A stretch of 64,000 nucleotides of DNA from Flammeovirga sp. SJP92 (GTDB lineage: Bacteria; Bacteroidota; Bacteroidia; Cytophagales; Flammeovirgaceae): NCBI RefSeq assembly GCF_001583495.1, contig NZ_LQAQ01000015.1, forward strand, positions 124,001 to 188,000. Reading direction: 5' to 3'. Within the stretch, counting starts at the first letter, position 1. Every line of letters begins with the position of its first letter. The notes under the pieces were generated by a model that did no database searches, had not been told where the DNA came from, and worked only from the letters and a program-made list of their open reading frames with translations. The position numbers were made by a program, and so were the translations under genes. Positions 25,548 through 35,123 of this stretch are shown here, piece by piece.

Positions 25548-26910
25548 TTCCTTTTGGTTCGTTTTTTTGAATATAATTATTTAATCTACTCATTTTATCT
25601 CTCATATAATACCCTGAAACAAGAATTGAACAGATATCTGACACAAAAAATGAAGCCCATGTTCCTTTTAACCCCCAAAAGTAAGAGAACAGTAAAACCA
25701 TGGGTATTCTAAATAATACTTGTCGGTTCAATGTTAGTAATAATGCATCTTTTGCTCTTCCTAAAGCTTGGGCAAACATACTCGAAATCACACCTATACT
25801 GATCAAAGGTAAAGCCAGCATAACACCATAAATTGCTGGAATGCTCTGCTGTATCAGTTCTGTATTTTTTGTAAAAAGTGAAGTAAGTTCTGTATCAAAG
25901 AAAAAGATAAAAGCCACAATAATTGTATTGATAATCATACCGTATTTAATGGATTCATAAATCACTTTCCTCACCCTCTTAAAGTCTTTTGAACCGTAAT
26001 TGTAACTGCATATGGTAAGAAAACCCTGTGCTAATCCTATTATTGGGAAAGTAGCCAACATGAATAATCGGCTAATAATACCATAAACCGCCACACTAAT
26101 TTCTCCACCATAATCAAACAGAATATGATTTAACAGAATAGCGATAATACTAGAAGAGCCCTGCCTTGCAAAAGATGCCGTTCCTAATGCTAGAGTTTCT
26201 TTGATAATACCTGCATCCCAGACAAATGAAGCGGCAGTGAACTTGAGCACTGTATCTTGAAATAAGTAGTAATGGGTGATGTAGAGAAAACCAAAGATGT
26301 ATGAAAACAATGTAGCAATTGCCGCCCCTTGCATACCCAAACCAAAACCAGCTATAAAAATGGGGTCCAAAATAATGTTTGTCACACCGGGGACAATCAT
26401 GGCCATCATCGCTTTCTTTGCTTTTCCTTCTGAACGAATCCCATTATTGCTCATGATCGACAATGTTAGGAAAGGCATACCCCATATCACTATGGCATAA
26501 TATTCTTGAGCATAAGCATAAATATCCCCATTTGCCCCAAAAAACAATAATAGACGTTCTTCAAAAAGAAAACCTACAACAACAGCAATAAGCGTCAACC
26601 CTAACGTCAATAATGTTTGATTCCCCAAAATCTTCACAGCCCTTTTCGGATCATGAGCACCCAATGCTCTTGCAATCAAGGAGGCTCCTCCCATGCCAAT
26701 GGCCATACCAATACTTTGGATTAACATTACGAGTGGTGCTACCACAGAAATTCCTGCAATACCCAATGCTCCAACCCACCGGCCTATAAAAAATGTATCT
26801 ACCATCTGATACAGTACTATCACCATCATTCCAGTGGCGGCGGGTACAGAAAGTTTGACTAATAGGCTTTTAATATCTTCTTTTCCTAAATCAGGGTTTT
26901 CTTTGCTCAT
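25540..26910 (-). CDS. MATE-family multidrug/Na+ antiporter
   Basis: I start it at the ATG at 26908-26910 (456 residues). Longer starts would overlap the upstream kinase gene and add a non-MATE peptide. The frame shows 12 hydrophobic segments, with the characteristic N-terminal half PAATGMMVIVLYQMVDTFFIG and a duplicated MATE pattern in the second half (SFARQGSSSIIAILLNH). Drug or cation export coupled to Na+ or H+ is the family role; the substrate is unknown. It lies 13 bp downstream of the histidine kinase, so the two are probably co-transcribed. Confidence 0.85.
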   Translation of the reverse strand: MSKENPDLGKEDIKSLLVKLSVPAATGMMVIVLYQMVDTFFIGRWVGALGIAGISVVAPLVMLIQSIGMAIGMGGASLIARALGAHDPKRAVKILGNQTLLTLGLTLIAVVVGFLFEERLLLFFGANGDIYAYAQEYYAIVIWGMPFLTLSIMSNNGIRSEGKAKKAMMAMIVPGVTNIILDPIFIAGFGLGMQGAAIATLFSYIFGFLYITHYYLFQDTVLKFTAASFVWDAGIIKETLALGTASFARQGSSSIIAILLNHILFDYGGEISVAVYGIISRLFMLATFPIIGLAQGFLTICSYNYGSKDFKRVRKVIYESIKYGMIINTIIVAFIFFFDTELTSLFTKNTELIQQSIPAIYGVMLALPLISIGVISSMFAQALGRAKDALLLTLNRQVLFRIPMVLLFSYFWGLKGTWASFFVSDICSILVSGYYMRDKMSRLNNYIQKNEPKGNE

Positions 26911-26923
26911 TGTTAGTATTCCT

Positions 26924-28534
26924 TTAGTTGAATGGAATTGCAATTCTAAACACCGATCCTTTCCCTTCTTCTGATTCACACACAATCACTCCACCATGCA
27001 TTTCCACAAACTCTTTGGCAATAACAAGGCCTAACCCTGTCCCCTGTACATGTTCTGTGTTACTTGCTCTAAAAAATGACTCAAAAAGATTAGAAAAATC
27101 CGAAAGTGGTATACCGATCCCTTTGTCCTCCACTTCTATTCTCAAGGCTTCTGATGAAGAATGTAATCTGAGGTACACTTCTTTATCTGAGTATTTGATG
27201 GCGTTGGATACCAGATTATCCAATACATGAGCCATTAAAATGGTATCGATCCAAACTGCATCACGTTTGATGTCTTTCTGAAGAATCACTTCTTGCTGCG
27301 TGTGAGTTCTACTCTTGAACTCTGTGAGGTATTCGTCTATAAAAATATTAATCGAAACATTTTTGGGAGAAAAAGGTGTTTTCCCTGCTTCAATTTTACC
27401 TAACTGTAACACCTCATTTAAAAGCAAGTTTAACCGCTTCGATTCAGATCTCATTCTTGCAATGTATTTTTCAATCTTAAGATCACTGAAATTCATCGCT
27501 TTCTTTTTCAAAGCCAGTTCCATAATATCCATATTCGTCATGATAGTAGCCAATGGTGTTTTGAACTCATGAGAAGCCATTGATATAAACTTTGAACGCA
27601 TTTCATTCAACTCTTTCTCTCTTTCCAGGTTTTTCCTCAATTCCGTCTCAATCTTCTTTTGGTCCATCATATTTCTGATGATGATAAAGTAGACTATCTG
27701 CTTAGAAAGAGGTAATAATGTCAGGCTGATTTCTGTAGAAAACTCTTCCCCATTGACAGTAAAAAACTGCCATTCGAATCGTAATTCACCTTGAGCATCA
27801 CAACTTTTTTGCATGGACCTGAATAAACTAATAGATCGTCCACCTTTCGGCTGTTCTTTTGGAGAATTTTTACTCAGCCAATTGTAAAAAGAAATGTCGC
27901 TTACACCACCAAATAGGCTTTTCACTTTTTCGTTATAAATTGAAATATTGAATTGATGATCCAATAAGAAATAAGCATCAGAAGATTTATCAAAGATGGT
28001 TTTGAACTTTTCTTTCTTCAATCTCAACTCATTTTTCTTGACATAAAGCAACTCCTCCAACTCTAGATTTATGCTGGACAGCTTTTGCTCTTTGCGCTTG
28101 AGCTCTGTTACATTTTTGATCAAAATCAGAAATGTATCTTCATCAATATAAAGCCACTTCAACTCATAAGCTTCATTGCCTAATTGGTATTCGTAATAAT
28201 TATAGGAATCTTGTGAAGGTGTATCATTTTTCAAATTGAATATCACCTCATTAGAGATAGGATAAAGTGTACTGTTTAATGTAGATTTTAATGCTCTATT
28301 ATCATTGGTAAAGGTCAGCTTCCAATTTCTATCAAATACAAATACATGATTGTATAACTTTTGAAGAAGAAAATAAGTAGGACTTGATTTATTGTTTCCT
28401 TGGAAAAGAAGTATCAAAGCGATAACCTCCACACTCAATCCAATGCCTCCAAAAAGTCTTGTGGAGGGAAGTATAAGTAAAAGGGTCAGTAAAATCAGCG
28501 ATGAGATAGAAAGTATTTTGGTCTTAGTATTCAA
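26924..28534 (-). CDS. Membrane PAS histidine kinase
   Basis: 536 residues: two N-terminal TM segments (about 7-25 and 30-45), a PAS-like region (about 180-300), then HisKA with FISMASHEFKTPLATIM, where His322 is the predicted phosphorylation site. HATPase follows with N-box DNLVSNAIKYS, G1 DKGIGIP and G2 GTGLGLVIAKEF. No receiver domain is fused and no response-regulator gene adjoins. It probably co-controls or is co-expressed with the MATE transporter and the cyclase-like protein. The input signal is unknown. Confidence 0.85.
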   Translation of the reverse strand: MNTKTKILSISSLILLTLLLILPSTRLFGGIGLSVEVIALILLFQGNNKSSPTYFLLQKLYNHVFVFDRNWKLTFTNDNRALKSTLNSTLYPISNEVIFNLKNDTPSQDSYNYYEYQLGNEAYELKWLYIDEDTFLILIKNVTELKRKEQKLSSINLELEELLYVKKNELRLKKEKFKTIFDKSSDAYFLLDHQFNISIYNEKVKSLFGGVSDISFYNWLSKNSPKEQPKGGRSISLFRSMQKSCDAQGELRFEWQFFTVNGEEFSTEISLTLLPLSKQIVYFIIIRNMMDQKKIETELRKNLEREKELNEMRSKFISMASHEFKTPLATIMTNMDIMELALKKKAMNFSDLKIEKYIARMRSESKRLNLLLNEVLQLGKIEAGKTPFSPKNVSINIFIDEYLTEFKSRTHTQQEVILQKDIKRDAVWIDTILMAHVLDNLVSNAIKYSDKEVYLRLHSSSEALRIEVEDKGIGIPLSDFSNLFESFFRASNTEHVQGTGLGLVIAKEFVEMHGGVIVCESEEGKGSVFRIAIPFN

Positions 28535-28552
28535 ATAACAAGGGAATTAGGT

Positions 28553-28595
28553 GGTATTTTATGTAAGTACTTATTTATAAATTACATAAAATACC
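28553..28595. terminator. Long perfect inverted repeat between kinase and two-TM gene
   Basis: GGTATTTTATGTAA (28553-28566) and TTACATAAAATACC (28582-28595) are perfectly complementary over 14 bp with a 15-nt loop. It lies 9 bp after the stop of the minus-strand gene ending at 28605 and 18 bp before the kinase start. No long T run follows, so it may terminate, attenuate or serve as an operator. Confidence 0.55.
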
Positions 28596-28604
28596 TCAAT
28601 TCAC

Positions 28605-29087
28605 CTATTTCACTTTAGAAACATGATATTTTTTAAACTTTGAGTCCATAAACTTCACAATTTCTGTGAAATTTGTCATTTCTCTGTTCGAGATAATGAT
28701 AGGTTGCCCAATTTTGGTTTGAAGTACCAATACATCAAATTGCTTCTTCCCGACGGCCTTTTGTTTCACTTCCCAAAAAAGAAGGTACTGAGTTAGGTCC
28801 GTTTCAAAAGAAGAACCTATTCTTAATGGATACTTCTCTGTGACAATATTTCCTTTGAAAGTCACCGTTTTATAGATAAACATTATTCTTACAAACATGA
28901 ATAATGTAATGAAAGAAGTGGATAGAAGTAATAATAATTTATACCATTCAAAACCACCAAGATTCATCCATCTTACTGTTCCAATTGTAATGGTAATCAG
29001 AATGAACACAAACAACCCTAATGCAAAAAAAGCAGGTGTTTTTGGATAAGATACAATTGCCTTATTATTTACTTTATTCTTCTTCAT
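28605..29087 (-). CDS. Two-TM membrane protein of unknown function
   Basis: 160 residues, with two hydrophobic segments (about 20-40 and 50-72) and a C-terminal cytoplasmic domain of ~85 residues. That domain has EKYPLRIGSSF, LLFWEVKQKAVGKKQFDVLVLQTK and EIVKFMDSKF, a PH-like beta layout seen in several membrane proteins. It begins 4 bp downstream of the HupE-like gene and is probably in its operon. No function is assigned. Confidence 0.7.
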   Translation of the reverse strand: MKKNKVNNKAIVSYPKTPAFFALGLFVFILITITIGTVRWMNLGGFEWYKLLLLLSTSFITLFMFVRIMFIYKTVTFKGNIVTEKYPLRIGSSFETDLTQYLLFWEVKQKAVGKKQFDVLVLQTKIGQPIIISNREMTNFTEIVKFMDSKFKKYHVSKVK

Positions 29088-29091
29088 GATA

Positions 29092-29712
29092 TTAATTTAC
29101 TAAAATGATAAGCGCCGAAACAAACGCACCTCCAGAAAGGAATAAATTCCAGTCTCTTTGATGCCACATTGTAAACCTGAGCATTATGGCATTGAGCAAT
29201 AAACAGATTAAAACAATAATAACCTGACCAATTTCCAACCCAAGATTAAATGCTAAAAGTGGTTCCCAGATTTGCTCCTCGCTTCCTAGCAAGGATTTTA
29301 AATAATTAGAGAAACCTAAGCCATGGATCAAACCAAAAATGGTTGCTTCAAAATAATATCTTTTGATCGGTCTTTTTGCTTTCATATAAGATGGAGAACC
29401 TTTCGCTTGACCTAAATTGAAAAGATTGGAGATACATACAATCAAAATAGTGACTGGAATTAAAGTTTCTATCAAATCAGCATCTATAGATACAACATCC
29501 AAAGTGGATAACGCTAAAGTGACCGAATGCCCTAATGTAAATGCTGTAACTAAAATTAATACTTGCTTTAAAGAACTGGAATTAAAGGAAGCCATTAAAG
29601 CTAAAATAAAAAGGATATGATCATATCCATTGACATCAGTAATATGTTCTAAACCAAGCTGAAGGTATAATCCAAAAGATTCCATAAAGTCTATTTGTTG
29701 TACGTCGTCCAA
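29092..29712 (-). CDS. HupE/UreJ-family membrane protein
   Basis: 206 residues with six to seven hydrophobic segments and the HupE/UreJ-2 signature: G-YDHILFILALMASF, AFTLGHSVTLALS, LIHGLGFSNYL and AFNLGLEIGQV. The family is linked to metal (nickel/cobalt) uptake for hydrogenase or urease in some bacteria, but many Bacteroidota carry it without those enzymes, so the role here is open. Start may be ATG at 29712 or ATG at 29685. A -7 sequence CAAATATA (minus-strand TAnnTTTG, 29718-29725) sits so close to 29712 that 29685 is credible. The domain core is the same for both. Confidence 0.8.
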   Translation of the reverse strand: MDDVQQIDFMESFGLYLQLGLEHITDVNGYDHILFILALMASFNSSSLKQVLILVTAFTLGHSVTLALSTLDVVSIDADLIETLIPVTILIVCISNLFNLGQAKGSPSYMKAKRPIKRYYFEATIFGLIHGLGFSNYLKSLLGSEEQIWEPLLAFNLGLEIGQVIIVLICLLLNAIMLRFTMWHQRDWNLFLSGGAFVSALIILVN

Positions 29713-29882
29713 AAATGCAAATATAAGGCAGATTTAAGAGTGTATTGAGATATTTGTTTCAATAAATTTAAATAAAAACTCTGTTTCCCACCGTTCTTGA
29801 ACGGAATGTGAATAGTAAGCCAAAAAAAGTGTGATATTTTAATCCGAATTGAATAATTTTGAAGAATCAATTCAAAAGAGCA

Positions 29883-32291
29883 ATGGGTATATCTAAGTAT
29901 TTTTTAATTCTAATTTTTTTAGGGCTTTCATTATCGGTCACAGCACAGTCATCCTGGGAAGAAATCAAGACAACCAAGAAGGGTGATATCACTGTTTATT
30001 ATATTCAAAATAAACCTTTTGTCTATTCACTTCCAACAGGTGGAATGGCTGGCATTGAATACGAAATGTTCTCGAACCTGATTCGTAAACAAAGAAAGGA
30101 ACTGAAAGCAGTCATCAACATCAAGTGGGTGCCCTTAGAATCATGGGATGAGCTTTACAAAAAAATGAGCACTAACCCTGATGGTTACTTTGGTATGTCG
30201 GGTGTGACCATCACTCCTGAACGAAAAAAGAATATTGATTACCTACCTAGTTATATGCCTGACATTGAAATTATTGTTTCTTCTGAAAATGTACCCTTAT
30301 TTCAGAAACAAGAAAATTTCAACAATGCTCTACAATCTTTACAAGCTGTAACGATAAAAAACTCCACTTTTGAAAGAAATTTACAAAAACTGAAAACCAC
30401 TACCCTGCCGGCTCTTGAATATTCTTATACTGCTACCTCTGAAGACCTTATCGGTACTATTGCAGAAGGTAATGACACGTGGGGTTATACTCAGCTTTCT
30501 AATTACGCCTATGCTCTTTCAAAAGGATTAAAACTTCACCGACAAATTTTCTATCAAGTAGAAAATGAAGGCTTGGCAATCACTTTGCCTCAAAATTCTT
30601 CTTGGCTTGCTCCACTTACCAAAATGAGTGAGGCTCAAGAATTTAGATTAGAAACAAATAAGTTGATTCGAAAATATCTTGGAGACAAAGTCACCGATTT
30701 AATATGGGACTTATCTATTCAAGAAGACGGACTGATTGATACTTTAAGAAATCAACAAAGAGAAATTGGTCTTCTAACCATTGAATCTGAAATCAGGCTA
30801 TTGCGACTTACTCAAAAAGAACTTGAAATATCGCAACAAAATACGATCAGGAACATATTAGTAGTGACATTATCACTTACTCTGTTACTTGTCGTGACTT
30901 TATTTCACTTTAATAATCTAGTAAAAAGATCGAACCAAAAGCTTGAAACTCAAAATCAAGAAATTGACGAGCAAGCTAAATCTTTAAGAAAAGCATACAA
31001 GGATTTGGAGCATTTAAGTAGTATTGGCAGAGACATCACTTCAAAACTTGCTCTTGAAGAAATTATTGAGACAGCTTATAAAAGTATCAGCGGGTTGATC
31101 AAAGCTCCCGTTTTTGGTATTGCACTTTACAATGAGAAAACAGAGTCATTGGACTTTCCTTACATTTATGAACATGACGAGGTCATCAAAGATCAATCTT
31201 TTGATATCAATGATAAAATGCGTCTAGGAGTGATGTGCTTTGATCAAAAGAAGGAATTCTTCATTCAGAAATTCAGTACTGACCACCGTAATTATGTGAA
31301 AGAAGTCTTGCAACCTATTGCCGGAAAAAATACGGAGTCTATTATTTATATTCCATTAGTAGCAAAACACAAAAAACCAATTGGAGTCTTCACAATTCAA
31401 TCTTTTAAGGCCAATGCTTTTGACAGCTATCAATTAAACCTCCTGAGAAACTTGGCGATCTATATTAGAATTGCTTTGCAAAACGAGAAGACCTATAGAA
31501 ACATCAACAATAAAAAACAACAACTTCAAAATGCCAATAATCATATTATTGAGCAAAAAGAATTGATTGAAGAGAAAAATCATGAATTGGAAGATGCTAA
31601 TAATGATAAAAACCACTTATTAAGTATTGTTGCTCACGATTTAAGAAATCCACTTTCAAGTTCTATCACACTATTAAGTATGCTCAATACAGATGACACC
31701 AACTTGGATGAGGACGAAAAACTCTGTGTTGAAGGATCATTGAATGCAATGCATCGAATGAACAAAATGATTGAAGAGATATTGGATGCCAGGGTTTCAG
31801 AAAACAACGAGAGTAAAGTCAATAAAGAAGCGGAAAAAGACATTTTTTCTGTTTCAGAAGTTTTGGATCAGGTAATCAATGACTTTACGGGAGTAGCAGA
31901 GCGTAAAAATATCGAATTAAGTTACAACTTACTTTCTGACGGCTTGATTGAAGCAAACAGACAACATAGCATTCAAGTTTATGAGAATTTGATTTCCAAT
32001 GCGATTAAATTCTCCCCTACTCAAACGACAATCACAGTGGATGTGGAGAAAATAAAGGATTTTGTACAAGTAAAAATCACAGATCAAGGTCCGGGGCTTT
32101 CGGAAGAAGATCAGAAAAAATTATATCAGAAGTTTCAAACATTAGGACCGAAACCAACGGGTGGTGAAAAATCTACAGGTATTGGTCTATCAATTGTAAA
32201 AAAATATGTTGATAGCATGGATGGAAAGGTAGAATGCATCAGCAACCAAAATGAAGGAACTACCTTCATTGTTTCTCTACCTTATTTATAA
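29883..32291 (+). CDS. Periplasmic-binding-domain/GAF histidine kinase
   Basis: 802 residues from the ATG at 29883. An in-frame TTG at 29859 exists but the ATG begins directly with a signal-like hydrophobic start (KYFLILIFLGLSLSVTAQ). Residues ~30-280 form a family-3 solute-binding domain (GDITVYYIQNKPFVY, YFGMSGVTITPERKKNIDYLPSY). Then come a TM helix (~325-345), a coiled coil, GAF (~390-540), HisKA (IVAHDLRNPLSSS, His585) and HATPase (ENLISNAIKFS, DQGPGLS, STGIGLSIVKKYVD). It senses a small periplasmic ligand, possibly an amino acid. No response regulator adjoins, and a short CTAAGG/CCTTAG hairpin separates it from the next gene. Confidence 0.85.
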   Translation: MGISKYFLILIFLGLSLSVTAQSSWEEIKTTKKGDITVYYIQNKPFVYSLPTGGMAGIEYEMFSNLIRKQRKELKAVINIKWVPLESWDELYKKMSTNPDGYFGMSGVTITPERKKNIDYLPSYMPDIEIIVSSENVPLFQKQENFNNALQSLQAVTIKNSTFERNLQKLKTTTLPALEYSYTATSEDLIGTIAEGNDTWGYTQLSNYAYALSKGLKLHRQIFYQVENEGLAITLPQNSSWLAPLTKMSEAQEFRLETNKLIRKYLGDKVTDLIWDLSIQEDGLIDTLRNQQREIGLLTIESEIRLLRLTQKELEISQQNTIRNILVVTLSLTLLLVVTLFHFNNLVKRSNQKLETQNQEIDEQAKSLRKAYKDLEHLSSIGRDITSKLALEEIIETAYKSISGLIKAPVFGIALYNEKTESLDFPYIYEHDEVIKDQSFDINDKMRLGVMCFDQKKEFFIQKFSTDHRNYVKEVLQPIAGKNTESIIYIPLVAKHKKPIGVFTIQSFKANAFDSYQLNLLRNLAIYIRIALQNEKTYRNINNKKQQLQNANNHIIEQKELIEEKNHELEDANNDKNHLLSIVAHDLRNPLSSSITLLSMLNTDDTNLDEDEKLCVEGSLNAMHRMNKMIEEILDARVSENNESKVNKEAEKDIFSVSEVLDQVINDFTGVAERKNIELSYNLLSDGLIEANRQHSIQVYENLISNAIKFSPTQTTITVDVEKIKDFVQVKITDQGPGLSEEDQKKLYQKFQTLGPKPTGGEKSTGIGLSIVKKYVDSMDGKVECISNQNEGTTFIVSLPYL

Positions 32292-32299
32292 GAATAAAT

Positions 32300-32326
32300 A
32301 CTAAGGCTAAATTATTTTACCTTAGT
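32300..32326 (+). terminator. Short hairpin after the solute-binding kinase gene
   Basis: ACTAAGG (32300-32306) pairs with CCTTAGT (32320-32326), just after the stop codon. There is no clear T run, so it is a weak terminator candidate. Confidence 0.4.
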
Positions 32327-32335
32327 CTGATGCGA

Positions 32336-32366
32336 TTGTGCTTATTATAAAGCAAAACTACTTTTA
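32336..32366 (+). promoter_or_regulatory. Bacteroidota-type promoter of the NarX-like kinase
   Basis: TTG (32336-32338), a 20-bp spacer and TACTTTTA (32359-32366) match the Bacteroidota -33 TTG and -7 TAnnTTTG pattern with one mismatch at the last base. The box ends 22 bp before the ATG at 32389. Confidence 0.6.
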
Positions 32367-32388
32367 CTACTATAACTGGACTTGAAAT

Positions 32389-34182
32389 ATGGAACAAGCA
32401 AAAAGTACATTTACACTAGCCTCTAAAATTGAACAACTTAGTCTGAAAAAACTATGGACCTTATATTTTACGGCTATTACTGCCATTATTTTTCTATTAA
32501 GTGTGTCACAAATTGTGTTTCACTCTTTCTCACATAAGCAAAATGCAGATGCTGACCTTATTAATAAAGCAGGTAAGCAACGAATGTTGAGTCAAAAAAT
32601 CACAAAGTGTGTTTTATTACTTGAACAGAAAAAAAGCACTCCTTATTTAAGTGAGTTAAAAACTGCTTTAAAGGAATGGAAAATCGCCCATAAAGAATTG
32701 GGGAAATATAATGATGAAATTGACAATTCTGTTTCTTTCAAAAAAGCCAAAGAACTATACGAAAAAGTTGATGTATTTCATTCAAAAATGGTTACCGATG
32801 TTGAGGAAGTTCTAGAGCATAAAAACTTTGAAAATTCAGATATCAGTGATGATGTTCTTTCCAATGAAGCATTTTACCTTACCAATATGGACTTGTTAGT
32901 AGGCGTCTATTCTGATGATGCTAATAAGAAGCTTGACGACATTCAAAATACATCACTCCTTTTATTTATTGTCACACTTGTTCTACTCTTTTTTGAATTG
33001 GGGTATGTATTCCGTCCAACGGCTAGAAGAATTAGAAAGACTTTTGATGAATTAGAAAAGGCAAAGAGAGAAACACAAGATAAGGTAAGTGAAATTGATC
33101 AGCTTTACAGATCTTTGGGACAATCTTATCAGTTCCTTTCAGAATCAAAAGATAATGAGGAAACACTAAATGTACTTCTAGCCAAAGCAGATGAGACAGG
33201 TGAGATTTCATTTGTATCAGATGCTTTATTGGAAATCCTAAAAGTTGAACATGGTGATCATCCTAAAAATATTTTCCATTGGTTGACATCAGAAGGGTAT
33301 AAGAAAGAAATGATTCAAGAAGTATTGGAAACGGCTTTGAGTCAGGAAACTTGGGTGGGAACATTACAGCTTACAGACAGTGAAGGTGACTATATTTGGA
33401 TAGAAGCTACTATCACGATGGTACATGGCCCTAACCCAACAGTTGTATTAATAGGCAGAGATATTACTGAAGATAAAGAAGCAGAAGAAAGGTCGAAAGA
33501 AATTAATCAGGAAGAGATTGATAAACATATTGAAACACAAAAAGAGCGGTCATTATTGATCTTGAAAGGACAAGAAGAAGAAAGGGGCAGAATTTCAAAA
33601 GATATTCATGATGGCATCGGTCAGTTATTAACAGCCTTAAAGTTCAGTTTAGAGTCTTTTGATGGAAGTTCTACTAAATCATCTGCTAATAAGATTAAAG
33701 AATCTAGAAAATTACTTAAAAATATAATTCGTGAAGTAAGACGAGTTTCCTTCAATTTATCTCCAAATACGTTAGGTGATTATGGTATAAATGCTGTGTT
33801 GACAAGATTTGCTCATGAGACCAGTAGGCTTTCTGATGTTACTGTTCTATTCTATAATAAGACAGATTTCAATATGAGATTTGAAAGACATATCGAAACC
33901 AACATTTACAGAATTGTTCAAGAAGCCGTCAACAATGCCATCAAATACTCTGAAGCTGAAGAAGTTAAAATCAACTTAGAGCATGATATAGAAGCACTTT
34001 ATATCAGTATTCAAGACAATGGAAAAGGTTTTGATATGAAAAACCTTGAGATCCAAGGTGGTGGAAATGGGTTATTGAACATGGAAGAAAGAGCCGGTTT
34101 TGTAGGCGGAACCATTGAAGTGAACTCAAAACTAGAAGTCGGCACAACAATTTCAGTAGAAGTACCTATAAATAGAGAATAA
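32389..34182 (+). CDS. NarX-like nitrate/nitrite-type sensor histidine kinase
   Basis: 597 residues. TM1 (about 32-50), an extracytoplasmic PilJ/NarX-type domain with the sensor-box pattern DLINKAGKQRMLSQKITK (about 57-75), then TM2 (about 190-210). PAS-like domain about 260-370. HisKA_3 is EEERGRISKDIHDGIGQLLT with His407, and the HATPase carries EAVNNAIKYSEA and DNGKGFD. The domain order is that of NarX/NarQ kinases. It lies 57 bp before a NarL-like regulator, and the nitrate reductase operon follows, so it likely senses nitrate. Nitrate binding itself is inferred. Confidence 0.8.
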   Translation: MEQAKSTFTLASKIEQLSLKKLWTLYFTAITAIIFLLSVSQIVFHSFSHKQNADADLINKAGKQRMLSQKITKCVLLLEQKKSTPYLSELKTALKEWKIAHKELGKYNDEIDNSVSFKKAKELYEKVDVFHSKMVTDVEEVLEHKNFENSDISDDVLSNEAFYLTNMDLLVGVYSDDANKKLDDIQNTSLLLFIVTLVLLFFELGYVFRPTARRIRKTFDELEKAKRETQDKVSEIDQLYRSLGQSYQFLSESKDNEETLNVLLAKADETGEISFVSDALLEILKVEHGDHPKNIFHWLTSEGYKKEMIQEVLETALSQETWVGTLQLTDSEGDYIWIEATITMVHGPNPTVVLIGRDITEDKEAEERSKEINQEEIDKHIETQKERSLLILKGQEEERGRISKDIHDGIGQLLTALKFSLESFDGSSTKSSANKIKESRKLLKNIIREVRRVSFNLSPNTLGDYGINAVLTRFAHETSRLSDVTVLFYNKTDFNMRFERHIETNIYRIVQEAVNNAIKYSEAEEVKINLEHDIEALYISIQDNGKGFDMKNLEIQGGGNGLLNMEERAGFVGGTIEVNSKLEVGTTISVEVPINRE

Positions 34183-34239
34183 CTAAGTAATTTTTATATA
34201 TTGCACTAGAATAACTCACATCAACAAATTAAATTTTTA

Positions 34240-34926
34240 ATGAGTCAAATTTCAGTAGTACTTACAGATGATCATGTTGTTGTTAGAAATGGTATAAAAC
34301 TACTGTTGGAAAACAGCCACGAAATAAATGTCATTGGAGAAGGTGCAAATGGTCAAGAAGCATTGGATTTATGTAAACAACTTAATCCAGATGTACTTGT
34401 GATTGATATAAGAATGCCAGTGATGAATGGTATTATTGCGGCCTCAAAAATCAAAGAATACAGCCCTAATACCAAAGTTCTAATTCTTTCAATGCACGAT
34501 GATGCCGAATATATATTAGATGCGGCAGAAAAAGGTGCTAGTGGTTATTTGTTGAAGGATTCAAGCAGTGATGAATTCTTAAAAGCCATTAAGACAGTAC
34601 ATGAAGGAAAAAAATATTTTAGTGGAGATATTTCTAAAGTTCTTGTAGAAGGGTATTTGAATATGAAACACAATACAGAGCCTTCAACTGAAACTACTCC
34701 AACTGAAAGCAACACAGTAATAGACCTTACTAAAAGAGAAAAAGAGATCTTGAAATACGTAGTGCACGGTAAAAGCAGTAAAGAGATTGCAGGTATCTTA
34801 AATAAAAGTGTTAGAACAGTAGAAACGCACCGTTTTAACATTATGAAAAAGATGGAGGTAAAAAGTGCTGTAGAACTAATTGCAAAGGTAAATGAAATAG
34901 CTTCATTGAAAGCTGAATTATTATAA
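34240..34926 (+). CDS. NarL/FixJ-type response regulator
   Basis: 228 residues. Receiver domain with acidic pocket (LTDDHV), phosphorylation site Asp56 (VLVIDIRMP), and the conserved SMHDDAEY and LLKDSSSD regions. LuxR-type HTH at about 163-220: LTKREKEILKYVVHGKSSKEIAGIL and RTVETHRFNIMKKM. It is the cognate partner of the NarX-like kinase upstream (57-bp gap, same orientation) and ends in a strong terminator. The nitrate reductase promoter, 200 bp beyond, is its most likely target. Confidence 0.85.
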   Translation: MSQISVVLTDDHVVVRNGIKLLLENSHEINVIGEGANGQEALDLCKQLNPDVLVIDIRMPVMNGIIAASKIKEYSPNTKVLILSMHDDAEYILDAAEKGASGYLLKDSSSDEFLKAIKTVHEGKKYFSGDISKVLVEGYLNMKHNTEPSTETTPTESNTVIDLTKREKEILKYVVHGKSSKEIAGILNKSVRTVETHRFNIMKKMEVKSAVELIAKVNEIASLKAELL

Positions 34927-35032
34927 TGACATTAATACACTGCCATTTGTTCTCATTTTTTGAATTGAAAAATAAATAGCAGTACTTAGAAACAACTACT
35001 TAATTTTCTTTATTCAGTAGCTATAACAATAT

Positions 35033-35075
35033 AAATCCCTACTTAGAAATAGCATTTCTGAGTAGGGATTTTTTT
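35033..35075 (+). terminator. Strong terminator of the NarX/NarL operon
   Basis: AAATCCCTACTTAGAAAT (35033-35050) pairs with ATTTCTGAGTAGGGATTT (35054-35071), with one G-T pair, a 3-nt loop and a T run. Confidence 0.85.
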
Positions 35076-35123
35076 GTATTCATTATAAATTACGTGTTTT
35101 TCTTAAAAAAATCACACTAAAAG

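Noticed and set aside
25540-26985. Longer MATE start upstream of 26910
   Set aside because: The added 25 residues overlap the kinase gene end and do not resemble MATE sequence.
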